This document shows, piece after piece, positions 1 through 10,191 of a stretch of 64,000 nucleotides of DNA. The notes under the pieces were generated by a model. It saw only the letters and a program-made list of their open reading frames with translations. It made no database searches and was not told where the DNA came from. The stretch comes from Platycnemis pennipes. Lineage: Eukaryota; Arthropoda; Insecta; Odonata; Platycnemididae. The DNA lies in the NCBI GenBank assembly GCA_933228895.1, contig OW121852.1, positions 128,397,544 through 128,461,543 of the forward strand, in the 5' to 3' direction. How positions within the stretch are numbered: the stretch's first letter is position 1; each line of letters opens with the position of its first letter. Both the position numbers and the translations under genes were made by a program.

Positions 1-141
1 ATTGATAGTATTCTTAATGGCATAAATTAAAAGCATAATGTTTTATGCATTTCATTTTACCTAAAAATGCATTCAATAATGTTAATCACACTATACTTAA
101 ACGTAAGCTTGAACGCATGAGAGTGCATGCTTGGTGATCTT

Positions 142-216
142 TACCCCCTGCCACACACCCTCGCGGTGGCATGTAGGGTATCGTGTAGATGTAGATGTAT
201 GTATGGGATCCACATG
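142..216 (+). mobile_element. LINE-A type 3' tail
   Basis: Short 3' end of a non-LTR element: the conserved CCCCCTGCCACACACC block, a GGTGG arm and a (GTAGAT)n end. The preceding text (about 115-140) also resembles LINE-A 3' UTR. No coding part remains. A LINE-B fragment follows directly. Confidence 0.75.
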
Positions 217-478
217 AAACAGGCCTAAATAATGAACTTGTGCAGCGAAGATCGGCATGATTTGTAAAGGGACGGTATGATAGCGTAACCAGTCTATTAA
301 ATGGATAAAAATGAGAATCATTGTCAGATTGTGGTTTGAAATTTAGATTTGACCTCTTTAATGAATTCCAAGATTATATTTTCGCTGCCGACGTTAAAAA
401 AATTCTGAACTCCGACTTACTATGGCCTCTGCCACACACCTTTATGGTGGCTTGCAGGGTGTTATATGGATGTGTAGA
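217..478 (+). mobile_element. LINE-B fragment with 3' tail
   Basis: Degenerate piece of the LINE-B post-RT region. It matches the better LINE-B copy near 54660-54910 (the part encoding the ERVQRR- and RFVKGR-like segment) and then jumps to the terminal stem-loop at 427-478. Frameshifts and an internal loss of the 3' UTR leave no usable reading frame. Confidence 0.75.
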
Positions 479-668
479 TTAATAAAATCAATCGCAATAC
501 GGAGTCCCAATCAGATTCATGCAAATTCCTTTTTTATATGAACAAGTGTTTTTTCAACAACCATTTTTTTAGTGATGATGTTAAAAATAGGATCTAGTTT
601 TTTCCCGGCGTATAATGCTGGTAAAGTCTTCACGGGTTCTCCACCGGGTCAGGGAAACGGCTAAGGCC

Positions 669-703
669 GACGTTTCGACGGCTAACACTGCCATCGTCCT
701 CAG
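669..703 (-). ncRNA. Hammerhead-like ribozyme motif, left arm
   Basis: Mirror copy of the motif in the right arm, with identical core and stem II read on the minus strand. The flank differs by the 6-nt insertion just past the putative cleavage triplet. The two motifs are head to head. In one transcript the arms would pair with each other and compete with ribozyme folding. Confidence 0.4.
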
Positions 704-722
704 GGCGTTGACACTCAACGCC

Positions 723-757
723 CTGAGGACGATGGCAGTGTTAGCCGTCGAAACGTC
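723..757 (+). ncRNA. Hammerhead-like ribozyme motif, right arm
   Basis: Order seen: CTGAGGA (723-729), a 7-bp stem CGATGGC/GCCGTCG (730-736 with 744-750) around a 7-nt loop, then AAACGTC (751-757). This resembles the minimal hammerhead core CUGANGA, stem II, GAAA, short stem III, GUC. The palindromic ACGU would suit the dimeric hammerheads reported from Penelope-like elements. The fit is imperfect: if the G of GAAA is taken from the end of the stem, one extra base precedes stem II. Activity is unproven. Confidence 0.45.
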
Positions 758-1293
758 GGCCGTTTCCCTGACCCGGTGGAGAACCCGTGAAGACTTCACC
801 AGCATGTTAAAAATATTTTGCTGACCCTAACTTACTATGGTAGACTGGACCATAATCACAAAATTAGAGAAATTGATTGCAGAACTGACATATTCAATGT
901 CCTTTTTTCCTCGAACAATTAGGGATAAGAATAACGATAAATATATCCAGTTCGAGTGTAGCAATGGATAACATAAGTAGCTGCATGTTGGTATACGGAC
1001 TTATAGCTAACCCAACTAATGGCATGTTTTTGCATGTATGTTTTTTCTATTTTTATCTTTTTTTAAACAGCGTAGTTTTGAACAGTACCTATACAAGTAC
1101 TAATCCTTTTTCATGCATGATATGAAGTGCATGTTTGGTGAGAGTTCACCCCCTGCCACACACCTTTGTGGTGGCTTGCAGGGTATTATGTAGCTGTAGA
1201 TGAAGTTTGCTCATTCGCCCCTTATGTGATATGTCTTGAAGGGAGTTATAGTACTAGGTACTTGCTATCTAAATCGTTGGTCATTCCTTCCAG

Positions 1294-1476
1294 AAATGTT
1301 TTTTCGGGCGGGATATCCTGGACCTGTACGCCAACCTAACCTCGCTGGACTCCTGGAAGTTCCAGCCAGCTACCCTGTCGAAGGAGCGCGAGGCAGACCT
1401 CAAAAGTGGCGCTGATGCCCACCAGGGTCACGCTCTGGAAAGACTCATCTTCCGAGAGGTGGGTAGAGTTCAATGA
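1294..1476 (+). CDS. Possible terminal exon or gene relic, unrecognised
   Basis: A GC-rich island in AT-rich DNA. After an acceptor-like pyrimidine tract ending in CAG (1291-1293), one frame stays open for 60 codons to TGA at 1474-1476. It has no initiator ATG. The translation looks protein-like, with charged and hydrophobic residues mixed (for example LTSLDSWKFQPATLSKERE and a following HALERLIFREVGRVQ). I do not recognise a family. It could be a last exon, a processed fragment or transposon-captured sequence. The evidence is composition and an open frame only. Confidence 0.25.
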   Translation, partial: KCFFGRDILDLYANLTSLDSWKFQPATLSKEREADLKSGADAHQGHALERLIFREVGRVQ

Positions 1477-1739
1477 CGGTCACCGCAGTGCCCTTGAAAG
1501 TTTATTGCTTGCACCCCCGGGCAGGGCATCGAAATGGCATTTTTTGGAAGGCGTAGCCATATAAACGGTTAAAATTTTCGCAGACCATGCCAATGTATAA
1601 AATGATGCTTTCATGCTGTATTTCGCCTCAAAATTGTAAAAATACTAATGTTTTTCCCCTGCGATGCCTGTGACCTCCTGAGAACTAAGTGGTGCATCTC
1701 TTTCGGGTTTGTGTGCCTTAGAATATGCCTATGTCAAGG

Positions 1740-1790
1740 GCGCGGACGTTGAGGGGGGAGGAGATGGGGAGGGGGGGAAAGTGTGAGGTT
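1740..1790 (+). other. G-rich tract
   Basis: Several runs of 4-7 G lie in about 35 nt and could form a G-quadruplex on the + strand. The rest of 1477-1900 shows no gene or repeat that I recognise. Confidence 0.4.
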
Positions 1791-1904
1791 GCTGTCATTC
1801 TTCGAGAATGTGACTGTGATTGACTTTGTGATTGTGTGCCCTTTTGAATTGCATAATAATGATGATATTCACACCTTGCCATACACCAAAGCTATCTAGC
1901 AAGA

Positions 1905-2620
1905 ACTACATCTACATGATAGCCTCAAGCCACCGCGAGGGTGTGTGGCAACGGGTGAAGATCACCAAGCATGGACTACTAACATGCAAACGAGCTACTA
2001 TATGGTCTCATGCAACTAGATTAATCTACATCCACACGATACCCTGCAAGCCACCGCGAGGGTGTGTGGCAGGGGGTGAAGATCATCAAGCATGGACTAC
2101 TAACATGCAAACGAGCAACTATATGGTCTCATGTAACTAGATTCTTAGTATCTATAGTGTTTAAGGGATTAATACATGCATCATGCACTACAGACTACTC
2201 TAAAATATTTCTCCTACCTATCCGTTTGCTATGCTACCTATTCTGTTCTCTTATAGTACGAAGAGAAAATGCCATTTTGAATCAAATTTTGAATCTATCG
2301 GTACGACAATCTATCTTTCTGATCTTATTTATCTGGTCGAATCTAGCATAATACGCTGTTTTTTTTACTATATGCCTAACATCTTCAGTAAAGCTATCCG
2401 ATTGAAAATCTCTAATAGATTTAAACTGTACTTTAACCTACGCTCTGACAATGATTCCCACCCTTATTCTTTTATTAATTCTGAAACGCTACTCAACCTA
2501 TCGTAGCGCCTTTTAACGAACCTAGCTGCTCTACATTGCACACTGTCCAGTTCTCTGATCAAACCTAATTCATTCGAAACCCATACACTGGCTGCATACT
2601 CAACGTGGGACATGTGTAAT
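1905..2620 (-). mobile_element. LINE-A 3' fragment with duplicated tail
   Basis: On the minus strand this matches the post-RT domain and 3' UTR of LINE-A (compare 10439-10990), with frameshifts. The terminal stem-loop unit occurs twice in tandem, at about 1910-2020 and 2030-2145, each followed by the same ACTACTAACATGCAAACGAGC text. It is 5'-truncated near 2620. Confidence 0.8.
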
Positions 2621-3095
2621 TTCAGTGTGTAAAAAGAATGTTTATTATTGATTACCCATTAATTTATTTTCAATTGAATGACATCATCATTCGTAATGAA
2701 AACAATCTTACTAATATCTACCGAATAATAAATTACCGCTAAATAAACATTAAATACATGAAAGCTAGATGTCAGAATTACAAGAAAAAATTACCCATGG
2801 GGAAGAACGAAAGTAAATTAAAGCCTGAAACGACTATCTATATTACCCAAGGGCACTATAAAATCGAGTTTAAGCTCGTATTACGGTAAAACTCAAATTA
2901 GTAAGCATCATCGCGAACATTATTATGAAAATAATTGTATTAAACTGTAATCTTTTCCTGCGTGGAATTATGCAATAATATAGGAAATTGATTTCACCAG
3001 TATTTATAGTTCTGAAAATGATGGCGATTAATATAAGTAACTGAATACCATTGGATTCAATTCTGTTTATTGCTCTCTCTCGATAACCAACTGTT
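2621..3095. other. AT-rich spacer, nothing recognised
   Basis: No open frame, repeat family or RNA gene that I can support. Confidence 0.5.
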
Positions 3096-3905
3096 ATTGG
3101 AGGAGGAATAATTCGATAGAGCGATCCTATAGAATTAATAACACGAAGATCGAAAACGTTGAAACCGTAAGATATTTAAGTGTAACAATCACTAAAGATT
3201 TATCGTGGGGTAGACACATCCGGGAAATATGCGGCCGAGCGAAGAGAATGCTAGGATTTATAAAAAGAGTACTTGGGAAATGTGATGAGAAGACAAAAGA
3301 GCGATGTTACTTTTCACTAGTTAGGCCCCACCTTGAGTAAGCAGCCAGTGTATGGGATCCTAATGAATTAGGTTTGATTAGAGAACTAGACAGTGTGCAG
3401 CGTAGAGCAGCTAGGTTCGTCAAAAGGTGTTACGATAGGTTGAGTAGTGTATCAGAATTAAAACAAGAATTAGGGTGGGAATCATTATCAGAGCGTAGGT
3501 TAAAGTGCAGATTAAATCTATTGAAGAAATTTCAATCGGATAGATTTACTGAAGATGATAGGCACATATTAAAAACACCAGCGTATTATGCTAGATTCGA
3601 CCAGATAAATAAGATTAGAGAGATAGATTGTCGTACAGATAGATTCGAAATGGCATTTTTCCCCCGTACTATAAGAGAACAGAATAGGCAGCATAGGACA
3701 GGGATAGGTAGGGGAAATATTCTACAGTATTATGTAGTGCATGATGCATGTCTTACCCCTTAAATACTGTAGACACTATCAATCAAGTTGCATGAGACAA
3801 TATAGTGCTAGTTTGCATGTTAGTAGTGCATGCCTGGTGATCTTTACCCCCTGCCACACACCCTAACGGTGGCTTGCAGGGTATCGTATAGATGTAGATG
3901 TAGAT
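3096..3905 (+). mobile_element. LINE-A 3' part with partial ORF
   Basis: 5'-truncated LINE-A starting downstream of the RT catalytic motifs, at the segment coding the NSIERSYRINNTKIEN-like stretch, and running to the terminal stem-loop (3846-3890) and (GTAGAT)n end. The longest intact frame is 3374-3763 (129 residues). It begins after a stop that interrupts the RPHLE-like segment and covers the conserved SVQRRAARFVKRCYDRLSS region. The copy is dead but fairly young, to judge by similarity with 10439-11240. Confidence 0.85.
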
Positions 3906-4242
3906 ATTAACGACCCCCACTGAATCACTGATCATGGGTTGGGTGAATCACCGCAGGGCACCCCTAGTGAACACCATGACACTAATCCAGTCCGTCGTTT
4001 TATTCCAGGCTCGCTGCGCCTTCTGTGGCTTCCTGATACCTCTTGCAACCTGATACTCCTCTCCGGCACCTTTGCTGACCAGGAGAGCTGAAACATCTAA
4101 GTTCAATATTCGTCTTAATACTGACGTTGTAGTCATATGCCATGTTTTCTTCATCAAACGCACAACCTTTTTCGTGTACATAATAAAAAAACTGTACATT
4201 CATATTTCACCTTGGCACGTTTGTATTTTCATCCTTGCGAGC
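3906..4242. other. Spacer, nothing recognised
   Basis: Short overlapping ORFs on both strands without convincing protein character. No repeat family was recognised. Confidence 0.4.
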
Positions 4243-5378
4243 ACATCTACGTAATCCCCTGCGAGCCACCGTGAGGATGTGTGGCAGGGGGTGAAAATCA
4301 TCTCACAGTTGCTCCACTGTCATGCAACTTAGAGCTACACATATACTACTTCATGGGTACAAGTTAGATGTAAAGGTCGCATGCAACTAGGTTGTTAGTA
4401 ACAACAACTTAATGAATTGATTACCGGTTAGAAAAACATTTTCCTGAGTACATTCATCGGTTTTTCCTCACAACTAGACGTTAATTAATTCATTACTCGT
4501 TAGAAAAACATATTCCTCAATAACTCAATTGGTATTTCACAGCCATGCAAGTATTAGTAATGCTTAAACAATTATCACACGCTTCAGACTACTTAAACAA
4601 TTTTTTAGCTACTCACGCCCTTTCTATGCTGCCTTTTGTGTTCGCTTATTATACGCGGGAAAAAATCTATTTAAACCAATCGGTATGACAATCTATCTGT
4701 CTAACGTTGTTTATCTGATCAAACCTAGCATAATACGCTGGGATTCTTATCTAATATAAATCTAACTTTACCTGCAAACAAGTCGGCTTTGAATATTCTT
4801 AGAAGGTTTAACCTAAATTTTAACCTATGTTATGGTAGTAATTCCCATCCTAGTTCTTCTGATAGACTCGTAACACTTATACAATTATCATTACGGCCTT
4901 TAGCATATCTAGTGGATCTCCTTTGCACACGCTCTCATTCCTGTATCATACCTTCCTTGTACGGGTCTCATATAATAGTGGCATATTCTAGATGAGGCCT
5001 GACAAGTGTAAAATAACTCATTTCTCGTACTCTCATCGCATTTGCCTAGAACCCTTTTTACGAATCCTAATCCACTATTTGCTACTTAAGTTATTTCCCT
5101 GATGTGTATCCCCCATGACATGCCTTCAGTGACTGTGACGCCTAAGTATTTAATAGAATATAGGTACACTAGATATTTTCTTTTCTTTGATGCAATAATT
5201 GTTCCGGGGAAAGCTATTCTTAGTCCAAAATTTCATTGCCGCGCATCTCCTCAACTTTAAGTCTAGCTGCCGACTAACACTCCAATCATCAATGCATCTA
5301 AACCCTTCGCTAGGGACTGACTGTCATATTCATTCGTAACTTCCTTATACTCTACTGCAACATCGGCAAAATGACGGA
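4243..5378 (-). mobile_element. LINE-C copy, degraded RT and 3' end
   Basis: A diverged relative of LINE-A and LINE-B on the minus strand. The terminal stem-loop lies at 4250-4300, then 3' UTR, then the coding remnant in many pieces. At about 5360-5378 the minus strand encodes an FADV-like trace of the RT catalytic FADD motif. That shows the fragment reaches into RT before it is truncated. Many frameshifts and stops indicate an older copy. Confidence 0.7.
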
Positions 5379-5398
5379 GGTAGTTATTTTACTATAAT

Positions 5399-5596
5399 TT
5401 TAACTAACGGCATGTTTTTGCATGTATGCTTTGCTATTTTATTCTTTTTTTAAATAGCGTGGTTTTGAACAGTACCTATATAAATACCAATCCTTTTTTA
5501 TGCATGTGCATTTTATGTAGTGTATGTTTGGTGAGAATTACCCCCTGCCACACACCTTTATGGTGGCTTACATGGTATTATGTAGATGTACCTGTG
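5399..5596 (+). mobile_element. LINE-B 3' UTR and tail
   Basis: Matches the LINE-B 3' UTR (the GCATGTTTTTGCATG stretch, TTTAAATAGCGT, CCTTTTTTATGCATG) and the terminal stem-loop at 5540-5585. No coding sequence. Confidence 0.8.
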
Positions 5597-5943
5597 ACGT
5601 CGGGATCCCTCAAATAATATAAACCTTCTTAAAACTCATTTGGGAATTGCCCCTCTTTATTCCACGTCTTCTTTTTACTTCCAAAACTCTTTAACAATCA
5701 CGTCAACACTTTTTTCAACGATCCATCGCAACCTTCAAACAAAACCAATAAACAACCTAAAACATCAACATACAAATCAATACCATCAAAAACAAAACAA
5801 CGAACGAAACCAAATACACAAGACCAAACAAAATAAATAAAAATGGAGCCCGACAAGGCACGACGTTAAAGTACCACATTAAATAAAATGGAATCAAAAT
5901 GCAAACAGATATTATCAATGAAGACCCTTTTGAGTATGCCTAC
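5597..5943. other. A/C-rich low-complexity spacer
   Basis: Strongly A- and C-biased on the + strand, with many AAAC and CAAA words from 5690 to 5840. The ORF that crosses it is a composition artefact. Nothing else was recognised. Confidence 0.5.
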
Positions 5944-6010
5944 TTCTACGTAATACCCTGCTAACCACCACGAGGGTGTGTGGAAGGGGGTGAAGGTCAC
6001 CAAATGTGCA
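5944..6010 (-). mobile_element. LINE 3' tail (LINE-C like)
   Basis: Terminal stem-loop and adjoining 3' UTR only, starting with CTACGTAATACCCTGC as in the LINE-C copies at 4243 and 25717. Confidence 0.7.
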
Positions 6011-6369
6011 CCATTGACATAAAAAAATAATATTTTTAAAGAAATTCAAAGATTTGAACTAATAAAAATAATTTTTCCTTGAAGTCTTTCGCAGCTTCTC
6101 TTATCTATAGCTGTAGCTTTTCCTTTCGGAAAATGCTGCGTGCGATTCATAATAAAAATATTTTTTTGCATTTTCTTTGAAAGCATAGATTACAAATAGT
6201 TACATTTAATTTTTTTTATTCCCGTAAATAATTACAAATTAAAACATCACCGAGCAAAGTACTGTTTCCCGCTACTGATATCTAATCGTATATTACGTAA
6301 TTGTTGATTTCAAAAAACAATCTTGGTGTTCCTATGGCACCATTCATGCCTGGTAGGAGTTGAAATGAA
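6011..6369. other. AT-rich spacer, nothing recognised
   Basis: T-rich sequence without a supported feature. Confidence 0.4.
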
Positions 6370-7305
6370 TGCATTGAGTGCAGGTCAATCGCCGGGAGAG
6401 CAATCTTGGAATAAATTGGAAAAAAAATTTTAGAAGGTCAGAGAAAAACACATAAAGAGGACGAGCATGCTAAACCATCAAAAGTAATTGGTAGATCAAA
6501 TAGTGGGTCCGTTAAAAAAATTATCGACTAAATTTTAGATGGAAAAAAATACCAAGAGAGAGATTGGGAGAAAGAATTTCGGTGGTAGTAGTGAATTGTC
6601 GTAGTATAAGAAATAAAGTAGCAGAATTTCACTACCTCATGAAAAGTATGTACTTATGCAGACATAATCGTGGGCACAGAAAGCTGGCTTTGGAAGGACA
6701 ATGGGGTAAAAAGTCTTTTCTGGGGAAAAAACATACGTGAAATGATAGGTCAAGCTAATCGTAATCTGGGATTCATCAAAAGAATATTGGGTAAATGTGA
6801 CGATCATGTACGAGAAATCAGCTACTTTTTCCTTGTAAGACCTCATTTGGAATATGCTGCCAGAATATGGGATCACTACGAAATCGGTCTAAATAATGAA
6901 CTTGAACGTGTGCAGCGAAGATAGGCAAGATTTGTAAAGGGACGGTGCGATAATTAATATTAGCGTAACCAGTCTATGAAATGAATTAAAATGGGAATCA
7001 TTGTCAAATCGCAGGTTGTACATCTATCTACACAATACCCTGCAAGCCACCAGAAAGGTGTGTTGTATTTTAGACTTAATCTCTTAAAGAAATTCCAACA
7101 AAATATTTTCAGTTATGACGTTAAAAATATCTTGCGAACCCCAACTTACTACAGTAAACTGGACCACGTTTACAAAATTAGAGAAATTGAGTTCCGAACT
7201 CACAGATTGAAAATGTTCTATTTTCCTCGTACCTTTAGGGATATAAATAGCGGTAAATAGGTATGTCCAATGCGAGTGAATCAATCCATAGTAGTTGCCT
7301 GTTGG
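6370..7305 (+). mobile_element. LINE-B copy with large internal deletion
   Basis: Upstream (about 6585-6710) the + strand encodes the start of the AP-like endonuclease (NCRSIRNKVAEFHYLM-like, then VGTESWLW). At about 6732 it jumps straight to the post-RT segment (REMIGQANRNLGFIKR-like). So the rest of the endonuclease and the whole RT are missing, while the 5' coding part and the 3' end remain. A LINE tail is inserted at 7021-7061. The 3' UTR is cut at 7305, where the pogo element begins. The upstream limit near 6370 is uncertain. Confidence 0.7.
7021..7061 (-). mobile_element. 41-bp LINE tail insertion with 6-bp target duplication
   Basis: Only the terminal stem-loop and hexamer end of a LINE, antisense within LINE-B, flanked by GTTGTA at 7015-7020 and 7062-7067. 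LINE-B sequence resumes directly after it. Confidence 0.75.
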
Positions 7306-7339
7306 TAGGGTAAAGGGGGGTGAATCGGACCAGCGGGTG

Positions 7340-8496
7340 AATAGGAACGCTTTTCAAAAAGTGCGCTCAGACCCGAAACGGTATCACTTGAGACTGACTA
7401 CGTTTTAGGAATTGCTTCTTTGTAATCTTGTCCTTCTAGTAGAGTGAAAACGAGAACTCGACGACTGAATTTAAGCAAATGATACTCTGTCGAATGGAAG
7501 CCTACCATACGAGAGAGGTGTGAAATTGGGTATTTAGAAAACCTCGTATAGGTTCAAAGTAAGGTGACATTGTAGCGCTTACTCAGATTTCAAGTTTTTC
7601 TTTCCTGAAAGGAAATCTAATACCATAGCTGCCACATTAGGTTACTTTTTTGAGCCTTGTATGAATATCGGAGTTACCAAACATGATACAAAATCATATT
7701 ACTTAGTCGGGTGAAAAGGACCAGCACGCGCAGGAGTTCAGTTCCAAGCCGCTGGTCGAGGGTGAAGCATTGAACCAGTTATACTCAACTGACACTTGGA
7801 AAAATTCCTTCTGCTACTGAAAAGTAAGTAGATATACAACTAATATTGATAAATTGCTTACTTACACTTAATGTTTTACATTAAAAACATCAAATGTTTA
7901 TAAGAATGTTTGAGCAAAAGTGGCTAAAAATTTGTTTTTAGGCCATACTATTTTATTTCAGTATTATAAGAAGTTTAATGGAATAAACCTATTTTAATGC
8001 TATTCTATATCACGTTATAGATATTTACTACGTATAACGAGGAGGAGGAAAGAGATTTTCCCCGTCATAGAGGTGAATTATTACGGCGACGAGCACGATT
8101 TACAGGCTGAGCGAGAGCTAAGCTACCTTCGTTTGATGTAACATATGTTGTGTACTGTTCCATATATATTAACCAATTATTCGCTGAAACAATATCATAA
8201 AACATACGCATTTCGTGATGGAAATTTATTGTTAATAATTCACATTGAGTTCCATACCTATACATTCTACATTACTCAGTGGTCTATATTTTCCAATCTG
8301 AAAGAAAAGGAGGTGATATAATGTACGTGATAGAGGGATTGCCAGAGTATTAAATATTATATATGGCAACAGAATTAGTTGTGGAACGCCTTACAACCTC
8401 CTTTTGATAGCGTAACATTAGCAAAATTTCATTTAAAACGTATTTATGAAAGTGATAATTTTCACTTACCGTTAATGTTTTTCCTTTTGGATTAAG
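7340..8496. other. Pogo element 5' noncoding region
   Basis: Leader of the transposon before the transposase start. It contains an internal variant of the end sequence (GGGTGAAAAGGACCAGC at about 7709). No other gene is supported. Confidence 0.5.
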
Positions 8497-10191
8497 ATGG
8501 GGAAGTACCGGCGAAAAACGGAACAGACATGGACAGAGGAGGATATGAGAATGGCGCTGAAAGCTTTCAGAGAGGGAAGAAGCATGAGGCATTCTGCCGA
8601 ACTTTTCAATGTTCCCCGTACTTGCCTCTATCGTAGGATAGTAGCGGATACGGAAAAATTGAAGACAAGAGGGGGGCAAAATGTCTTCTCAGTGGAAGAA
8701 GAGGAAGCATTAATTAGAAGAATTCTTAGGTTATGTGAAATTGGGTTCGGATTGACAAGAGATGATGTCATGAAGGTGGCATATGAATTTTCCATTGAAA
8801 ACAACATAAAAAATAATTTCTCTGCGTTAAAAAAACGAGCAGGCAAGGATTGGTTCTTGAATTTTATATCTAGACATCCTTTAAGTCTTCGAAAACCCGA
8901 AGGTTTGTCAGTGGCTCGAGCTGAGGGTTTAAATAAGGAAGATGTAGACGATTTTTTTTCAAAGTTAACTATTTCGATGGCTGAGGCTGGAGTTATATAC
9001 AACGTTGACGAAACGGGATGTGTATTAAATAATCGCAAAACCCAAAAGAATGTTGCAAGAACAGGATCTAAGGTAGTCATAAAACAGACGTCAGTGGAAA
9101 AGGGGGAATTGGTGACAGTTGTTGCGTGCTGCAATGCAAGTGGACATTACATACCACCTTTTGTAATTTTTAAGGGGAAAAAGTTCCATAAGGAATGGGA
9201 GGATGGATTTCCGTTGGGATCTAAAATTTTTATGTCCGATTCAGGGTGGATAAATGAGGATCTTTTTTTGGAGTGGCTAAAGCACTTTCAAGCAAACAGG
9301 ATTCCTGGCCGATGCATTTTAGTCCTCGATGGCCACGCATCACACAAGACTCTTCCTGTTCTACTGTTCTGTGAAAGGAATGAGATCACTCTCTTATCAC
9401 TGCCCAGCCACACTACACAAAGGTTGCAACCTCTGGACAGGTCTTTTTATAAACCATTAAAGACATACTACGATATTGAAACAAATGCGTATATGACAGT
9501 TTGTAAGGGGGATAGAAAGATGACTAAATTTAATTTTGGTCGGCTTTTTCGAAATGCATGGAGCAAAGCCGCAACAATCGGCAACGCTGAAAATGGATTC
9601 CGATCAACAGGAATATTCACCCTGAATCCGGATATCCTGACGGAGTTAGATCTTCATCCTTCTAATCTCGGAAGCTCACACGCCCCTGAAGAAGCATCAA
9701 CTCCTTTTTCGACAAATTCATCTTCCGATCAAAAATTAACTGCCAGTCCCTATGAAGAAAGCCAATCCTCGACATCAACATCTGAGGAATCGTCAAATAC
9801 TTTGGGTAGGTCTTTCCATAATTTACTACCTACACCAGAAAAAAGAATGAAAGTCAATGTGAAAAGGTCAAGAAAGCAAATTGCTCAAATACTTACTTCT
9901 CCAGCTGTAATAGAAGAAACAAAGCAACGACTGAAGAAACAAAATATTAGGAACGCGAAGGGAACTTGCAGAAACTTATATGAATCATCTTCAGATAGGG
10001 ACGGCAATACTGAGAATGGGGAAAACTCAGCTGATGATACGCTTTGTGGCTTCTGCTCCAAGTCTTATAATTGTGCGAATTCGTCAAAGTGTAGAGACTG
10101 GATTAAGTGCATGAAGTGTAATTGTTGGTACCATGAGCTGTGTGTAGGTGCTAAGGGGCGAGATAAATTTACTTGTGGTAAATGTGCTTAA
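8497..10191 (+). CDS. Pogo/Tigger-like transposase with C-terminal PHD finger
   Basis: 564 residues, intact. An N-terminal psq-type helix-turn-helix (about 20-50, RSMRHSAELFNVPRTCLYRR) is followed by a CENP-B-like DNA-binding region (about 65-165). The DDE core has D171 (YNVDETG), D278 (LVLDGHASH) and D314 (QRLQPLDRSF), with 35 residues between the last two. This would be a nuclear enzyme that excises and inserts the element. After a Ser-rich linker, residues 517-563 show Cys4-His-Cys3 spacing (C517, C520, C532, C538, C541, H546, C549, C560, C563), typical of a PHD-like zinc finger. The start follows an AT-rich leader and fits the usual length of the family. The absence of stops suggests recent activity or co-option. 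The terminal repeats favour an element gene over a domesticated host gene. Confidence 0.9.
   Translation: MGKYRRKTEQTWTEEDMRMALKAFREGRSMRHSAELFNVPRTCLYRRIVADTEKLKTRGGQNVFSVEEEEALIRRILRLCEIGFGLTRDDVMKVAYEFSIENNIKNNFSALKKRAGKDWFLNFISRHPLSLRKPEGLSVARAEGLNKEDVDDFFSKLTISMAEAGVIYNVDETGCVLNNRKTQKNVARTGSKVVIKQTSVEKGELVTVVACCNASGHYIPPFVIFKGKKFHKEWEDGFPLGSKIFMSDSGWINEDLFLEWLKHFQANRIPGRCILVLDGHASHKTLPVLLFCERNEITLLSLPSHTTQRLQPLDRSFYKPLKTYYDIETNAYMTVCKGDRKMTKFNFGRLFRNAWSKAATIGNAENGFRSTGIFTLNPDILTELDLHPSNLGSSHAPEEASTPFSTNSSSDQKLTASPYEESQSSTSTSEESSNTLGRSFHNLLPTPEKRMKVNVKRSRKQIAQILTSPAVIEETKQRLKKQNIRNAKGTCRNLYESSSDRDGNTENGENSADDTLCGFCSKSYNCANSSKCRDWIKCMKCNCWYHELCVGAKGRDKFTCGKCA

Larger units (their letters stand above)
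590..803. repeat. Near-perfect long hairpin insertion (Penelope-like candidate)
   Basis: Arms 615-711 and 715-805 are reverse complements around a 3-nt loop. They differ by one substitution and one 6-nt insertion in the left arm. The insertion lies inside a LINE-B copy, and ATGTTAAAAATA is duplicated on both sides (578-589 and 804-815). Each arm carries a hammerhead-like core, a feature known from the terminal repeats of Penelope-like elements. The family assignment is inference, because no Penelope coding sequence lies here. Both strands translate into nearly the same ORF, which is a product of the palindrome and not a gene. Confidence 0.8.
566..1207 (+). mobile_element. LINE-B 3' fragment, interrupted by a hairpin insertion
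   Basis: The left part (about 566-589) and right part (804 onward) match consecutive sequence of LINE-B copies at 54870 and 47460. The right part encodes remnants of the C-terminal FFPRTIRD-like segment, then the 3' UTR, then the terminal stem-loop and (GTAGAT)n end. The two parts are separated by the 590-803 insertion, which is bounded by a 12-bp direct repeat. Confidence 0.8.

Noticed and set aside
581..824. Two overlapping ORFs on opposite strands with almost identical proteins
   Set aside because: They are the two readings of one near-perfect hairpin. The identity is a consequence of the palindrome.
8628..9134. 168-codon minus-strand ORF
   Set aside because: It is a shadow of the transposase gene on the plus strand. 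Motifs exist only in the plus-strand frame.
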